DNA of 64,000 nt from Aldehydirespirator sp965261105 (GCA_965261105.1 CBDHCM010000006.1:1488001-1552000), one strand, 5' to 3'; positions 24,705 through 35,224 are shown, counted from the first letter of the stretch. Program-made: numbers and translations. Notes: generated by a model from the sequence alone, not told the origin.

Positions 24705-26263
24705 CAGAACTGGAAGTAGATGTAGTCGGCGACGCCCTCGGGGCCGAGCGCCACCACGATCATCGTCCACACCGCGAAGCCGGCCGCGATAACGGCCGTG
24801 GGAGCCTCCGCGAACCTCGTCGACCATCGCCGGGCGAAGGCCGGCGGCACGTACTGGGCCAGGACGGATCCGACGATCACAGCCAGCACGGTCGGGGTGA
24901 GCAGCTCAGTGCCGATCCCCCACCCACGGAACAGGCGCTCGTAGACGTCGCCGGCGTGGGCCAGGGTCTCGCTGTTGAACAGCACCCAGCCCGCGCACAC
25001 GAAGTGGAACACCGCCAGCACCCGCAGCCAGGCCCAGAGAGCGGATCCGGCGCCCGGCGCGGTCCGCGCCCGCCGGGATGTCGGGCTGTCTTCACCCTGT
25101 TCCCGCCGGGAGGCGGTCCTGGTTGACCACAGCCGGCCGGCCAGCCGCTCCGCGGCCAGCCCTGCGCCGTGGTACAGGCCCCAAACGATGAACACCCCGG
25201 CCGCCCCGTGCCACAGCCCGCCCAGCCCCATGGTTGCCAGCAGGTTGGCGTAGGTGCGCACCCGGCCCCGCCGGCTGCCCCCCAGCGGGATGTACAGGTA
25301 GTCGCGCAGCCAGCGCGACAGCGTCATGTGCCAGCGCCGCCAGAAATCCTGGATCGACACCGCCGCGTAGGGCCGGTCGAAGTTCTGCGGGAAGCGGAAT
25401 CCCATCAGCAGGGCCACTCCGATGGCCATGTCGGTGTAGCCCGAGAAGTCGGCGTAGATCTGGACCGCGTAGCCATACACGCCGAAGAGCACGTCGAGGG
25501 CCCCGTAGCTGCTCGGGGAGGCGAACGCCTCGTTCACGATCGCGCCGGCCAAGAAGTCGGCCACCACCACCTTCTTGAACATCCCCCGGGCGATCAGGTG
25601 GGCCGCCCGGCCGAGCTCGACGCGGTCGACGCTGCCGCCCAGGAGCCCCGGTTGGCTCCAGCCCGGCCACAGTTGCAGCTGCGCCGGCGCGTGTAGGTCA
25701 CCGCGGGGGGCTCCGGTGCCCCGGCCCCTGGGCGGGAACCGCATCTGGGGGAGGAACTCGGTGGCTCGCACTATCGGCCCGGCCACCAGCTGCGGGAAGA
25801 ACGACAGGTAGACGGCGAAGTCGAGCAGCGGCGCGGGCGACGTGTCGCCCCGGTGGACGTCCACCATGTAGCTGATGGCTTGGAAGGTGAAGAAGGAGAT
25901 GCCGATGGGCAGCACGATGCTCAGCGCTGGGCTGGAGAGCCCGAAGCTGCTCTCCAGGCTCTGGGTGAAGAAGCCGTAGTGCTTGAAGAAGGCCAGCACC
26001 CCGAGGTCGAAGACCACGCCCGCGGCCAGCGTCGCCCGGCGGGCAGCTGGGCGAGTGAAGCGCCGGTTCATGCGGGCCGCGGCCGCGCTCGCCAGGGTCA
26101 TGGCCACCAGCAGCAGCACGAAGCGCCTGTCCCAGGCGGCGTAGAACCAGTACGAGGCGCCCAGCACGAACAGCTTCCACGGCAGTGGCCGCCTCCGCAG
26201 GGCCCAGCTCACCGGCAGCACCACTGCGAAGAAGGCCGCGAAGGTGAACGTGGGGAAAAGCAC
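24704..26263 (-). CDS. MBOAT family O-acyltransferase (AlgI/DltB-like)
   Basis: 519 residues with multiple membrane segments. The conserved segments FWRRWHMTLSRWLRDYLYIPLGG and GLGGLWHGAAGVFIVWGLYHG carry the MBOAT catalytic histidine region, and NFDRPYAAVSIQDFW and YADFSGYTDMAIG are also diagnostic of the AlgI group. These enzymes move acyl groups across the membrane onto exopolysaccharide or cell-wall acceptors, together with an SGNH protein such as the one encoded next. Start GTG 26263 has TAGCGT 8 bases upstream. Confidence 0.93.
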   Translation of the reverse strand: MLFPTFTFAAFFAVVLPVSWALRRRPLPWKLFVLGASYWFYAAWDRRFVLLLVAMTLASAAAARMNRRFTRPAARRATLAAGVVFDLGVLAFFKHYGFFTQSLESSFGLSSPALSIVLPIGISFFTFQAISYMVDVHRGDTSPAPLLDFAVYLSFFPQLVAGPIVRATEFLPQMRFPPRGRGTGAPRGDLHAPAQLQLWPGWSQPGLLGGSVDRVELGRAAHLIARGMFKKVVVADFLAGAIVNEAFASPSSYGALDVLFGVYGYAVQIYADFSGYTDMAIGVALLMGFRFPQNFDRPYAAVSIQDFWRRWHMTLSRWLRDYLYIPLGGSRRGRVRTYANLLATMGLGGLWHGAAGVFIVWGLYHGAGLAAERLAGRLWSTRTASRREQGEDSPTSRRARTAPGAGSALWAWLRVLAVFHFVCAGWVLFNSETLAHAGDVYERLFRGWGIGTELLTPTVLAVIVGSVLAQYVPPAFARRWSTRFAEAPTAVIAAGFAVWTMIVVALGPEGVADYIYFQF

Positions 26264-26271
26264 CGCCGCGC

Positions 26272-26277
26272 ACGCTA
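26272..26277 (-). promoter_or_regulatory. Putative leaderless -10 hexamer of the MBOAT gene
   Basis: On the minus strand TAGCGT lies 8 bases before GTG 26263. Confidence 0.5.
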
Positions 26278-26402
26278 GTACGGGCGCTGTCGGGCGACGA
26301 TGGCATGCCGGTCATGAGCGTCACCTTTCGCTGCACCGCTCCACGAGACGGCCGGTAGTCTCCGCCGCTGGACAGGGCGCCAACAGGCAAAGGCAGGATT
26401 CG

Positions 26403-27155
26403 ATGGGGCGATTCGACGGGAAGGTGGCGCTGATCACCGGCGCGGCCTCGGGCATGGGACGGGCAGTGTCGATCCGTCTCGCCGCCGAGGGGGCCGAGGT
26501 GTTCGCAGTGGATGTGAACGACGACGGGCTGGCCGAGACCGCTTCGCAGATCACCGGCTCGGGGGGCCGGATCGAGACGCAGCACTGCGACCTGGGGTCC
26601 GTCTCCGACTGTGGGGCAGCCGCGGCTTCATGCGTCGACACTCTCGGGCGCATCGACGTGCTCGGCAACATCGCCGGAGTCTCGTGGCAGGACCGGGTGG
26701 CCGACGTCACCGAGGAGGGCTGGGACCGCATGTTCGACGTGAACGTCAAGGGCATGTTCTTCTTGACCCAGGCCGCGCTCCCCCACCTCCTGGAGTCGGG
26801 CGGCAACATCGTCAACATCGCCTCCAACGCCGGGCTTCAGGGGATGGCCTACACGGTCCCCTACTGCGCCACCAAGGGCGCGGTGGCGCTGATGACCAAG
26901 GCTCTGGCCATGGAGCTGGCCAAGACGCCGGTGCGGGTCAACGCCATCGCCCCCGGCGGCGTGGACACCCCCATGATCCGGAACTACAAGCAGGTCGCCG
27001 ACGGCGACCGGCACCTGGTCCGCCGCACCATCGCCTTCAAGTCGATGAGCCGGCCCGAGCACATCGCCGCGCTGTTCGCCTTCGTGGCCTCCGACGACTG
27101 CCCCGGCATCCACGGCGCCATCCTCAGCGCCGACGGGGGCCTGACCGCCGGCTAG
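26403..27155 (+). CDS. Short-chain dehydrogenase/reductase (SDR)
   Basis: 250 residues of the classical SDR type: cofactor motif TGAASGMG near residue 13, NIAG near residue 90, catalytic Ser (NIASNAG) and the Tyr-Lys pair YCATKGA. It ends with SADGGLTAG. The oxidised alcohol is unknown. Start ATG 26403 gives the family N-terminus MGRFDGKVALITG. It is convergent with the flavoprotein gene, overlapping its 3' end by 4 bases. Confidence 0.9.
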   Translation: MGRFDGKVALITGAASGMGRAVSIRLAAEGAEVFAVDVNDDGLAETASQITGSGGRIETQHCDLGSVSDCGAAAASCVDTLGRIDVLGNIAGVSWQDRVADVTEEGWDRMFDVNVKGMFFLTQAALPHLLESGGNIVNIASNAGLQGMAYTVPYCATKGAVALMTKALAMELAKTPVRVNAIAPGGVDTPMIRNYKQVADGDRHLVRRTIAFKSMSRPEHIAALFAFVASDDCPGIHGAILSADGGLTAG

Positions 27156-28945
27156 GCGCGGCGGGCTTGGCGGCCCTCGATCTCGCCGAAGAACTGGGCC
27201 GCGGCCTTCTGGACGCCGCCGGACCAGGTCGGGTAGGCGTGCGAGGCCTGGGCCAGGCGGCCGGCGAATGCCCTGGTGCGCATGGCCAGCACGATCTCCT
27301 GAATCATCTCGCCGGCGCGGGGTGCGACGATGGTGGCACCCAGGATGCGGCCCCCGCCCGCGTTGCGCAGCAGGCGGCGGGGCCCGGCCACGATGGCGAT
27401 GAAGCCGTCGGTGCGCCCGTCGGTGATGGCCCGGTCCACCTCGTCCAGCGGCAGGTAGGCCACCCGGCTGCCCGGCGGCGCGTGCCAGGGGATCACTCCA
27501 ACCGATGCCACCTCGGGGTCGGTGAAGACCACTCTGGGCACCATCGCGGCCCCGAACCGGCCCCGGAGGCCCTTGCCGAGCGCGTTCCCGGCCGCGATCC
27601 GGCCCATCTCGTCGGCGGAGTGCGACAGCATCGCCCTCGGCCCGCCCGCCAGCAGGCGTCGGAGATCGGCACGGCGCGGCCTGCCTCGTCCGGGGGACAG
27701 CCTCACCCGTGCCCGGCGCTCCTCCCTGCGGAGCATTCGGGACGGCAATGTGGTGGACACAGCCCCCTGGCGGTCCCGGCTGCGGTGTCGCAGGCGCCCA
27801 AAGTGGAAGTGCCACCGGTCGCGCTGCTCGAAGCGACGCCGCTTGTCGGCGAGGCGCCGGCGAAGGCCGAAGCGGACATCGGGGAGAACCAGCGTGCCGG
27901 TGCGGATGCCGAGGTCGGCGAGCGCGGCCTGCACCCGCTCACCGTCGGGACGCGCCCTGAGCCGTCCGGCGGCGTCTATCGCTCCCCTCTCGACTAGGTG
28001 GTCCTTGAACCGGCGGCCTCCGGCTGGTGGTGGCGGCGGCCAGGCGGTCACGTCGCCCGCGGCGTACACGCCCTTGATGGAGGTGGCGAGGCGGGAGTCG
28101 GTGATGACGATTCCGTCCGGGCCGCGCTTGAATCCCATCTCCTCGAGCCCCAGATCCTGGGTGACGGGTGTTCGCCCGGCAGCCACCAGCAGCCGCTCAA
28201 CCACCACGGGATCGGTCAAGCCTCCGGAGCGACGGTGCCTGCGAAGGACTCTGTAGGGGCCGGAGCCCTCGGCGCCCGCCGGACCCAGAGGCTCCACTGC
28301 CGCCACCCTGACGCAGCGCAGCACCCGCACGCCGCAGTCCTGCAGGGCTGCCCTCACCGTCGCCGCGGCTTCGGGCTCCTCCGACGGCAGCAGCTGGGAT
28401 CGCTGCTCGAACAGGGTGACCTCGGTGCCGAAGGCGGCGAAGGCCTGGGCCAGCTCGCAGCCGGTGGCGCCGCCGCCGATGATTCCCAGGGACTTGGGGG
28501 CCTCGGTCAGGTCGAACACCGTTTCGTTGGTGAGCGGCTGGGCCTCGGCCAGTCCCGGGATGTCGGGCAGCGAGGGCCTCGAGCCGGTGGCCAGCACGAT
28601 CCGGGGTGCGGTTGTGCGCCTGTCGCCCACCGCCACCGTGTCGTGGGTGACCAGGCGCGCCCGGCCCTCGATCACGGCGGCTCCCTCGGCCCGCAGCACC
28701 TCGGCCGATTCGGTGGCCGCGATGTGCTCGACGGTGGCTCGCACCCGGGCCATGGCCTCGGCGAAGTCGAGTCCGTCGCGGGCTGCGGCCAGCAGTGTCT
28801 TGGACGGCACGCAGCCGGTGAAGGTGCATTCGCCGCCCGGCGCCGAGTCGGTGACCATGGCCACATCCGCGCCGGCCCGGAGCGCGGCCCGCACCGCGCC
28901 CAGCCCGGCCGCGCCCCCGCCCACCACGATCAGGTCGTGGTCCAT
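27152..28945 (-). CDS. FAD-dependent pyridine nucleotide-disulfide oxidoreductase with a 136-residue insert
   Basis: 597 residues. The N-terminal part is a normal dihydrolipoamide dehydrogenase/mercuric-reductase-type enzyme: FAD motif VVGGGAAGLGA, redox disulfide C40-TFTG-C45 in GGECTFTGCVPSKTL, NAD(P) motif GIIGGGATGCELA and GVYAAGDVTAW. Instead of continuing directly to the C-terminal dimerisation domain, residues about 303-438 form an Arg-rich insert unlike any part of the family. The fold then resumes with LSHSADEMGRIAAGNALG, VFTDPEVASVG and HAYPTWSGG. The frame is open throughout. Start ATG 28945 is used. The substrate disulfide is unknown. Confidence 0.8.
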   Translation of the reverse strand: MDHDLIVVGGGAAGLGAVRAALRAGADVAMVTDSAPGGECTFTGCVPSKTLLAAARDGLDFAEAMARVRATVEHIAATESAEVLRAEGAAVIEGRARLVTHDTVAVGDRRTTAPRIVLATGSRPSLPDIPGLAEAQPLTNETVFDLTEAPKSLGIIGGGATGCELAQAFAAFGTEVTLFEQRSQLLPSEEPEAAATVRAALQDCGVRVLRCVRVAAVEPLGPAGAEGSGPYRVLRRHRRSGGLTDPVVVERLLVAAGRTPVTQDLGLEEMGFKRGPDGIVITDSRLATSIKGVYAAGDVTAWPPPPPAGGRRFKDHLVERGAIDAAGRLRARPDGERVQAALADLGIRTGTLVLPDVRFGLRRRLADKRRRFEQRDRWHFHFGRLRHRSRDRQGAVSTTLPSRMLRREERRARVRLSPGRGRPRRADLRRLLAGGPRAMLSHSADEMGRIAAGNALGKGLRGRFGAAMVPRVVFTDPEVASVGVIPWHAPPGSRVAYLPLDEVDRAITDGRTDGFIAIVAGPRRLLRNAGGGRILGATIVAPRAGEMIQEIVLAMRTRAFAGRLAQASHAYPTWSGGVQKAAAQFFGEIEGRQARRA

Positions 28946-28991
28946 CGTCCGCCCTCGCCGACCCATGGCCAGACCCTACGGTCAGGGCGGG

Positions 28992-29821
28992 TCAGCTGTG
29001 GGCCGCGTCGAGGGCCGAGCGGAAATCGGCCACCAGAGCGGCCACGCCTTCTGGTCCTGCGCCCTCCAGCATCCGGGCGACGATGGCTGAGCCGACCACC
29101 GCCCCGTCGGCCACCTCGCACACCTCGGCGGCCTGGGCCGGCGTGCTCACGCCCACCCCCGCCAGCACGGGCCGGTTGGTGACCGCCTTGAGCCGGGCCG
29201 CGGTGCGGGTCGCGCTGGCGGCCAGCTCCTGGCGCATCCCGGTGATGCCCATCAGGCCGACGCTGTAGACGAAGCCCCGAGAGCGGGCGCAGATGCGGGG
29301 CAGGCGCTCGTCGGGCGCGGTGGGCGCGGCCAGCAGCACCGTCTCCACCCCGGCCGCCTCCGCGCACTGCGCCCACTCCCCCACTTCCTCGAGGGGCAGG
29401 TCGGGCAGGATGCAGCCGCTGATTCCGGCGCCGGCCAGCGACGAGGCGAACCGCTCGTACCCCATGTGGTGGGCGATGTTCACGTAAGTCATCACCGCGG
29501 TGGGCACGCCGATGTCGGCCGCCGCCCCCCGCACCGCGGCCAGGATGGACTGCGGGGTGGCGCCGCCGGCCAGGGCCCGGTCGTTGGCCCGCTGGATGAC
29601 AGTTCCGTCCATCACCGGGTCAGAGAACGGCACCCCGATCTCGATGGCGTCGGCTCCAGCCCCGGCCACCGCGCAGATGGTCTCGAGCCAGTCGTCGCCG
29701 AGGCCGCCGGTGAGATAGGGCACCAGGCACTTGCCGCCCGCGCTGCGACGACCCCGAAGGGCGGCCTCAAGCCTCCCCCAGGTTTCAGTCCCGCCGAGTG
29801 GGGCCGCGTCGTCAGCCGCGG

Positions 29822-29825
<4 letters not shown>
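28992..29825 (-). CDS. trpA: Tryptophan synthase alpha subunit
   Basis: TrpA cleaves indole-3-glycerol phosphate to indole, which is channelled to TrpB. The 277-residue protein has YLTGGLGDDWLETI, the catalytic Glu in DAIEIGVPFSDPVMDGTVIQRAN, the catalytic Asp in CILPDLPLEEV, and AGVGVSTPAQAAEV with GAVVGSAIV for phosphate binding. GTG 29825 overlaps the trpB stop (GTGA), so the two are translationally coupled. Confidence 0.97.
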
Positions 29826-30993
<1,168 letters not shown>

Positions 30994-30997
<4 letters not shown>

Positions 30998-31686
30998 TGG
31001 TCCTCCTCCCAGTCGTACGGTCCGGTAGTGGCGGCCCGTCGAGGTTCGCTGCCTGCGTTCGGGTCGCCGTCGGCGCGCTGGGTCCGGGCCGCCTTGGCCG
31101 CCTCGATGAAGGCCCGCAGCCGGGCCGGATCCTTGCGGCCCGGGCGGCTCTCCACGCCGGTGGCCACATCCACTCCCCACGGCTGCACCCGGCGGATGGC
31201 TCCGGCCACGTTGCCGGCGTCGAGGCCGCCCGCCAGGAGCAGCCGGTGCCCCGCCAGCGGGGCGCCCTCCGCCAGCGACCAGTCGAACACCTCGCCGGAG
31301 CCGGGCCGCTCGTTGTCGATCATCACCACGTTCGCGCCGTAGTCGCCCAGATGCTGGAGGCCCTCATGGCCGGCGGGGAAGGCCTTTATGGTCGCGGGCA
31401 CCCTCTCGGCCACCCAAGCGGTGTCCTCGGGCGACTCGTGGCCGGACAGCTGGGCCGCTCCCAGGCGGGCGTCGGAGGTGATCTTCACGACCCGCGACGC
31501 CAGCTCGTTGCGGAACACACCCACGCTGAGCACGTCGCCGGGCAGGCGGCGGACGATGTCTCGCACCCGGTCCATCGACACCTGGCGGGGCGAGGGCGCG
31601 AAAACGAACCCCACCGCGTCGGCCCCCATGGCCACGGCCAGCAGCGCGTCGTCCTCGCTGGTAGTACCGCAGATCTTCACGAACAC
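30994..31686 (-). CDS. trpF: Phosphoribosylanthranilate isomerase
   Basis: TrpF performs the Amadori rearrangement of phosphoribosylanthranilate in tryptophan biosynthesis. The 230-residue protein begins MFVKICGTTSEDDALLAVAMGADAVGFVF (catalytic Cys in KICG), with SVGVFRN, LLAGGLDAGNV and WGVDVATGVES, the typical phosphate-binding end. A tail of about 25 polar residues follows the core. It starts at GTG 31686, 6 bases after TAGCGT, and appears to head the trpFBA operon. Confidence 0.96.
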
Positions 31687-31692
31687 GCTTCG

Positions 31693-31698
31693 ACGCTA
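31693..31698 (-). promoter_or_regulatory. Putative leaderless -10 hexamer of trpFBA
   Basis: On the minus strand TAGCGT lies 6 bases before GTG 31686. With a leaderless start there is no room for a trp attenuator here. Confidence 0.5.
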
Positions 31699-31757
31699 GT
31701 GGCTGCGGGCCTGCCGCGGCCTGATTGCTCTTGCTGCGTCGAGGCGCGCTCGGCCTC

Positions 31758-32294
31758 TCAGCGCAGCGGGCCGCCCCGGCTGCGGATCAGCACCACGAAC
31801 GGCGACAGCATGAACAGCAGCACCGACAGGCCCAGCGAGAGCAGCCCGAGCCGCACGAGCACGAACCCGCCGGCCAGCACCCCGAGGATCACCGCGAAGA
31901 TGCCGATCACGAAAGCGGCCGGCGCGCCCAGGCGCATCCAGCTCGGAAGGTCTCCCCCGGTGATGGGCCGGTCGTCGGCGTCGAAGTCGTCGGCGTCGAA
32001 GTCGTCGTGGCCGAAGTCGACGTCGCCGGCGAAGCTGTCGTCGCTGCGGCGGGGGGCGCGGGGCGGCTCGGCCCGCGGCTGCGGCTGGGGACTCAGGCGA
32101 CGGTCGAGGGCGGCCCGTGAGTTCGCGTCGGACAGCATCTCCCAGGCCAGGTTGATGCGGCGCATCTGCTCATCCGCTGCGGGGTCGTCGCCCCGCACGT
32201 CGGGATGGGTGCGGCGAGCCAGGGCCACATAGGCCCGGCGGATGTCTTCGACGGGAGCGTCGCGGGCCACACCCAGCACCGCATACGGATCCAC
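31758..32294 (-). CDS. J-domain membrane protein
   Basis: 178 residues. Residues 1-65 are a J domain with the HPD motif (RRTHPDVRG), which stimulates the ATPase of DnaK. A Pro/Asp-rich linker with a short DADDFDADD repeat follows, then two predicted membrane segments (LGAPAAFVIGIFAVILGVLAGGFVLV and LLSLGLSVLLFMLSPFVVLI). A membrane-tethered co-chaperone is inferred. Start GTG 32294 lies 6 bases after TACCAT. Its stop is joined to a lone copy of the CTCGGCCTCT boundary motif. Confidence 0.85.
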   Translation of the reverse strand: MDPYAVLGVARDAPVEDIRRAYVALARRTHPDVRGDDPAADEQMRRINLAWEMLSDANSRAALDRRLSPQPQPRAEPPRAPRRSDDSFAGDVDFGHDDFDADDFDADDRPITGGDLPSWMRLGAPAAFVIGIFAVILGVLAGGFVLVRLGLLSLGLSVLLFMLSPFVVLIRSRGGPLR

Positions 32295-32300
32295 CCCGCC

Positions 32301-32306
32301 ATGGTA
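32301..32306 (-). promoter_or_regulatory. Putative leaderless -10 hexamer of the J-domain gene
   Basis: On the minus strand TACCAT lies 6 bases before GTG 32294. Confidence 0.45.
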
Positions 32307-32324
32307 GGCCCGCGCCGCGTTGCC

Positions 32325-32378
32325 CCGAAATCTGCGGGGGTCTTGCAGCTATACGACGGGTTGCTCTTCTGATTTCGG
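32325..32378. repeat. 8-bp inverted repeat with 38-base spacer between ygfZ and the J-domain gene
   Basis: CCGAAATC (32325-32332) and GATTTCGG (32371-32378) are perfect complements in the 120-base gap. The arms are AT-richer than the surroundings. It could be an operator or part of an RNA structure; no terminator-like T tract follows. Confidence 0.4.
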
Positions 32379-32414
32379 TTCAGGACGCACCGAGCGCCGT
32401 CGTGGGCCTGGCCC

Positions 32415-33284
32415 CTAGCGCTCGGGAGCGCTCGCCGGTGTGGCCAGCACGGTGGCCGGCATGCCGGCGACGGTGGCCGGGGCGGGAGGCTCCACCCGCC
32501 GATGAACGGATCCCAGCGCCACGGTCGCGCCCGAGGCTGCGTCCGCCGCGGCCGACGTGACCTCCCCGACCGCCTTGCCGTCGACGGTTATCGCCGCGCC
32601 GGGCGACACCTCGCCGCCGCCGCCGAGAATCTCGATCAGCCGCAGCCGACGGGGCACGTTGCCGCCCCGGCTGTCAATGCGGGCCACGAGCTCCTGGCCC
32701 GTGTAGCAGCCCTTGGTGAAACTCACCGACGACTCCACCAGGCCCCCCACCTCGGCCGGGATGGTGCGCTCGGTCAGCTCGCGGCCCATGGCCGGCCAGC
32801 CGGCCCTGATGCGGGCCGCCTCCCAGTCATCCGCGCCGGCGAGGGTCAGGCCCACCGGCGACCTCACGTCGGGTCCGAGCAGGTCGATGCCTGAGAAGCC
32901 GGGCCAGGCGACGGCTGCCCGCACCTCGGCATGCACGGCGTCTAGCCGGGGATCCTCGGCGGCATCGCCGCGCGCCGACAACATCCGCCAGCCCTCGAGG
33001 CTCTCGAACGACACGTCCACCCGCAGGCGGAACCGCTCCAGGCGGGCAGTCAGCACTTCACCGAACCCGGCGTCGACGTCGAGCACGAAGCCGGCGTCGT
33101 CGCGGCGGGTGAGCCGGAACCAGGCGCCCACCCTGCCCTGCGGCGCCAGCACCAGCGACCACGCGGAAGCCCCCGGGGCCACCGCTTCGACGTCCTGCGA
33201 GATCTGGCCCTGCAGGTAGGGCGCTGCGTCGGCCCCGGTGACCAGCACCGCGTCCCTCGACGCCAGCGCCGCGACCGCCGTCAC
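32415..33284 (-). CDS. ygfZ: YgfZ/GcvT-like folate-binding protein
   Basis: 289 residues with the YgfZ signature KGCYTGQE (residues about 160-170) and the GcvT-like folate-binding N-terminus (DAVLVTGADAAPYLQGQISQDV). YgfZ proteins assist assembly or repair of certain iron-sulfur enzymes and bind tetrahydrofolate. GTG 33284 overlaps the trpE stop in GTGA, so it is coupled to trpE, although its role is not in tryptophan synthesis. Confidence 0.88.
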   Translation of the reverse strand: MTAVAALASRDAVLVTGADAAPYLQGQISQDVEAVAPGASAWSLVLAPQGRVGAWFRLTRRDDAGFVLDVDAGFGEVLTARLERFRLRVDVSFESLEGWRMLSARGDAAEDPRLDAVHAEVRAAVAWPGFSGIDLLGPDVRSPVGLTLAGADDWEAARIRAGWPAMGRELTERTIPAEVGGLVESSVSFTKGCYTGQELVARIDSRGGNVPRRLRLIEILGGGGEVSPGAAITVDGKAVGEVTSAAADAASGATVALGSVHRRVEPPAPATVAGMPATVLATPASAPER

Positions 33285-34834
33285 TGAAGGCCCGCCTTGT
33301 TGCGGGCGTTGTTGCGGGCCTTGTTGCGGGCCTCGGTCATGCGCCGGGCCGCACCGACCGCGGCCAGCAGGGCCTTGGCCTTGTTCTCGCACTCGGCGTG
33401 CTCCTGCGCGGCCACCGAGTCGGCCACGATGCCTGCGCCGGCCTGAACCGAGGCCCGGCCGTCGCGCACGAGCATGGTGCGGATGGTGATGGCGGTGTCG
33501 ATGTTGCCCGAGAAGTCGATGTAGCCGACCACGCCGGCGTACGGTCCGCGCTTGACCGGCTCCAGTTCGTCGATGATCTCCATGGCCCGCACCTTCGGCG
33601 CGCCCGACACCGTGCCCGCGGGCAGGGTGGCCCGCAACACGTCGATGGGCGTGGCCCACTCTGCCAGCCGCCCCGACACCTGTGAGGTCAGGTGCATGAC
33701 ATGGCTGTAGCGCTCAAGAGTCATCATCTCGTCTAGGTTGAGGGTTCCGAACTCCACCACCCGGCCCACGTCGTTGCGGGCCAAGTCTACGAGCATGACG
33801 TGCTCCGCCACCTCCTTGGGATGCTCGACCAGCTCGGCGGCCAGACGGCGATCCTCGGCGTCGGTGTGGCCCCGTCTCCTAGTGCCTGCGATGGGGCGGC
33901 TGACCACCTTGCCGTCGAGGAGCTGCACCATGGGCTCGGGCGAGCCGCCCACCACCTCGAGGCCGTCGTGGCGCAGGAAGTACATGTAGGGGCTGGGGTT
34001 CACCTGGCGCAGCACCCGGTAGGCGTCGAAGGCGGCGGCGCCCAGATCGAAGTCGAAGCGCTGGGACAGGACCACCTGGAACGCGTCGCCGGCGAAGATG
34101 TGCTCGCGGGCGGTCTCCACCGCCTGAGAGTAGAGCTCGAGGCCCATGGTGGAGGTGGTGGCCACCGGTTCTGATACTCCGGCGCCGGAGAGGTCGGGCG
34201 GCGCCACCAGGGGCTCGTCCAGAGGCTTGGCGCCGTCGGCCGCGATCGCCTCCACCCGCAGCATGGCCTCGTAGTAGAGCCGGTCGATGAGCCGGTCGTC
34301 GGCGCCGGCGGGAACCAGCACGTTGGAGATCAGGGTGGCCCGCTGGCGCCAGTGGTCGTACACGGCCAGCTCACCGATCAGCGACATCACCGCGTCGGGG
34401 TGGCCGGAGTCGTCAGGGGGCATATCGGGCAGGTGCTCCACCTCGCGCACGACGTCGTAGCCGAGGTATCCGACCAGCCCGCCGTGCAGCGGCGGCAGCC
34501 CGTCTATTGAGGGGGCCCGGTAGTGGTCCAACAGCACCTCCAGCGCAGCGAGGATGCCCTCGTTCCTCGGAATATCCACGCCCAGGTTGCCGGTCACGTC
34601 CACCTGGCGGCCCCGGACCACCAGCGTGGCGATGGGGTTGCGGCCCATGAACGACCACCGGCTCCAGCGCTCGCCGTGCTCCACCGACTCCAGCAGGAAG
34701 CCGTCGCCGGACCCGACCACCCGGGCGAAGGCGGCCACCGGCGTGGTCAGGTCGGCCAGAACCTCCCGCCATACCGGAACCACCCGGTAGGCGCGGGCCA
34801 GCTCCCGGAACGCTTCTTGGGTGGGCTGGTGCAT
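33281..34834 (-). CDS. trpE: Anthranilate synthase component I
   Basis: TrpE makes anthranilate from chorismate with an amidotransferase subunit, which is not encoded in this window. The 517-residue protein has the tryptophan feedback site LLES (residues about 47-50), AVYDHWRQRATLISNV, the chorismate-binding domain (AFQVVLSQRFD, VGGSPEPMVQ, RPIAGTRRRG, LVDLARNDVGRV, LPAGTVSGAPKVRAMEII) and GAGIVADSV. The C-terminus has a small Asn/Lys/Arg/Ala repeat (EARNKARNNARNKAG) coded by a duplicated 12-15-base unit. ATG 34834 is 15 bases after hisI. Confidence 0.96.
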   Translation of the reverse strand: MHQPTQEAFRELARAYRVVPVWREVLADLTTPVAAFARVVGSGDGFLLESVEHGERWSRWSFMGRNPIATLVVRGRQVDVTGNLGVDIPRNEGILAALEVLLDHYRAPSIDGLPPLHGGLVGYLGYDVVREVEHLPDMPPDDSGHPDAVMSLIGELAVYDHWRQRATLISNVLVPAGADDRLIDRLYYEAMLRVEAIAADGAKPLDEPLVAPPDLSGAGVSEPVATTSTMGLELYSQAVETAREHIFAGDAFQVVLSQRFDFDLGAAAFDAYRVLRQVNPSPYMYFLRHDGLEVVGGSPEPMVQLLDGKVVSRPIAGTRRRGHTDAEDRRLAAELVEHPKEVAEHVMLVDLARNDVGRVVEFGTLNLDEMMTLERYSHVMHLTSQVSGRLAEWATPIDVLRATLPAGTVSGAPKVRAMEIIDELEPVKRGPYAGVVGYIDFSGNIDTAITIRTMLVRDGRASVQAGAGIVADSVAAQEHAECENKAKALLAAVGAARRMTEARNKARNNARNKAGLQ

Positions 34835-34849
34835 GGCGCGCCTGGGCCG

Positions 34850-35224
34850 TCAGCCGTCGTCAGCTGAAGCAGAGCCGTCGAAGGACCGGAAGAAGCACGA
34901 GTAGTTGCCGGTGTGGCAGGCGCCGCCGCCGTCCTGGTCGACCACGAACAGCAGGGTGTCGCCGTCGCAGTCGTAGTAGGCCTCTCGCACCCACTGCCTC
35001 TCGCCGGAGGTCTCGCCCTTGCGCCACACCTCTTTGCGGGAGCGGCTCCAGAACACGGTCCGGCCCTCGGCCAGGGTCAAGGTCAGGGTCTCGGCGTTCA
35101 TCCAGGCCATCATCAGCACCGCCCGGGTCGAGGCGTCCTGCACGATGGCGGGCACCAGCCCGTCGCCGTCGTGCTTGACGGCCGCGAGAGCCTCGTCGCC
35201 GGCGGTGATCGGCACTCCAGTCAC
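34850..35224 (-). CDS. hisI: Phosphoribosyl-AMP cyclohydrolase
   Basis: HisI opens the purine ring of phosphoribosyl-AMP, the third step of histidine biosynthesis. The 124-residue protein carries the zinc and magnesium site YYDCDGDTLLFVVDQDGGGACHTGNYSCFF and the N-terminal VQDASTRAVLMMAWMNAETL. Start GTG 35224 is 7 bases after TAGGCT. It probably leads the hisI-trpE-ygfZ transcript. Confidence 0.95.
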   Translation of the reverse strand: MTGVPITAGDEALAAVKHDGDGLVPAIVQDASTRAVLMMAWMNAETLTLTLAEGRTVFWSRSRKEVWRKGETSGERQWVREAYYDCDGDTLLFVVDQDGGGACHTGNYSCFFRSFDGSASADDG

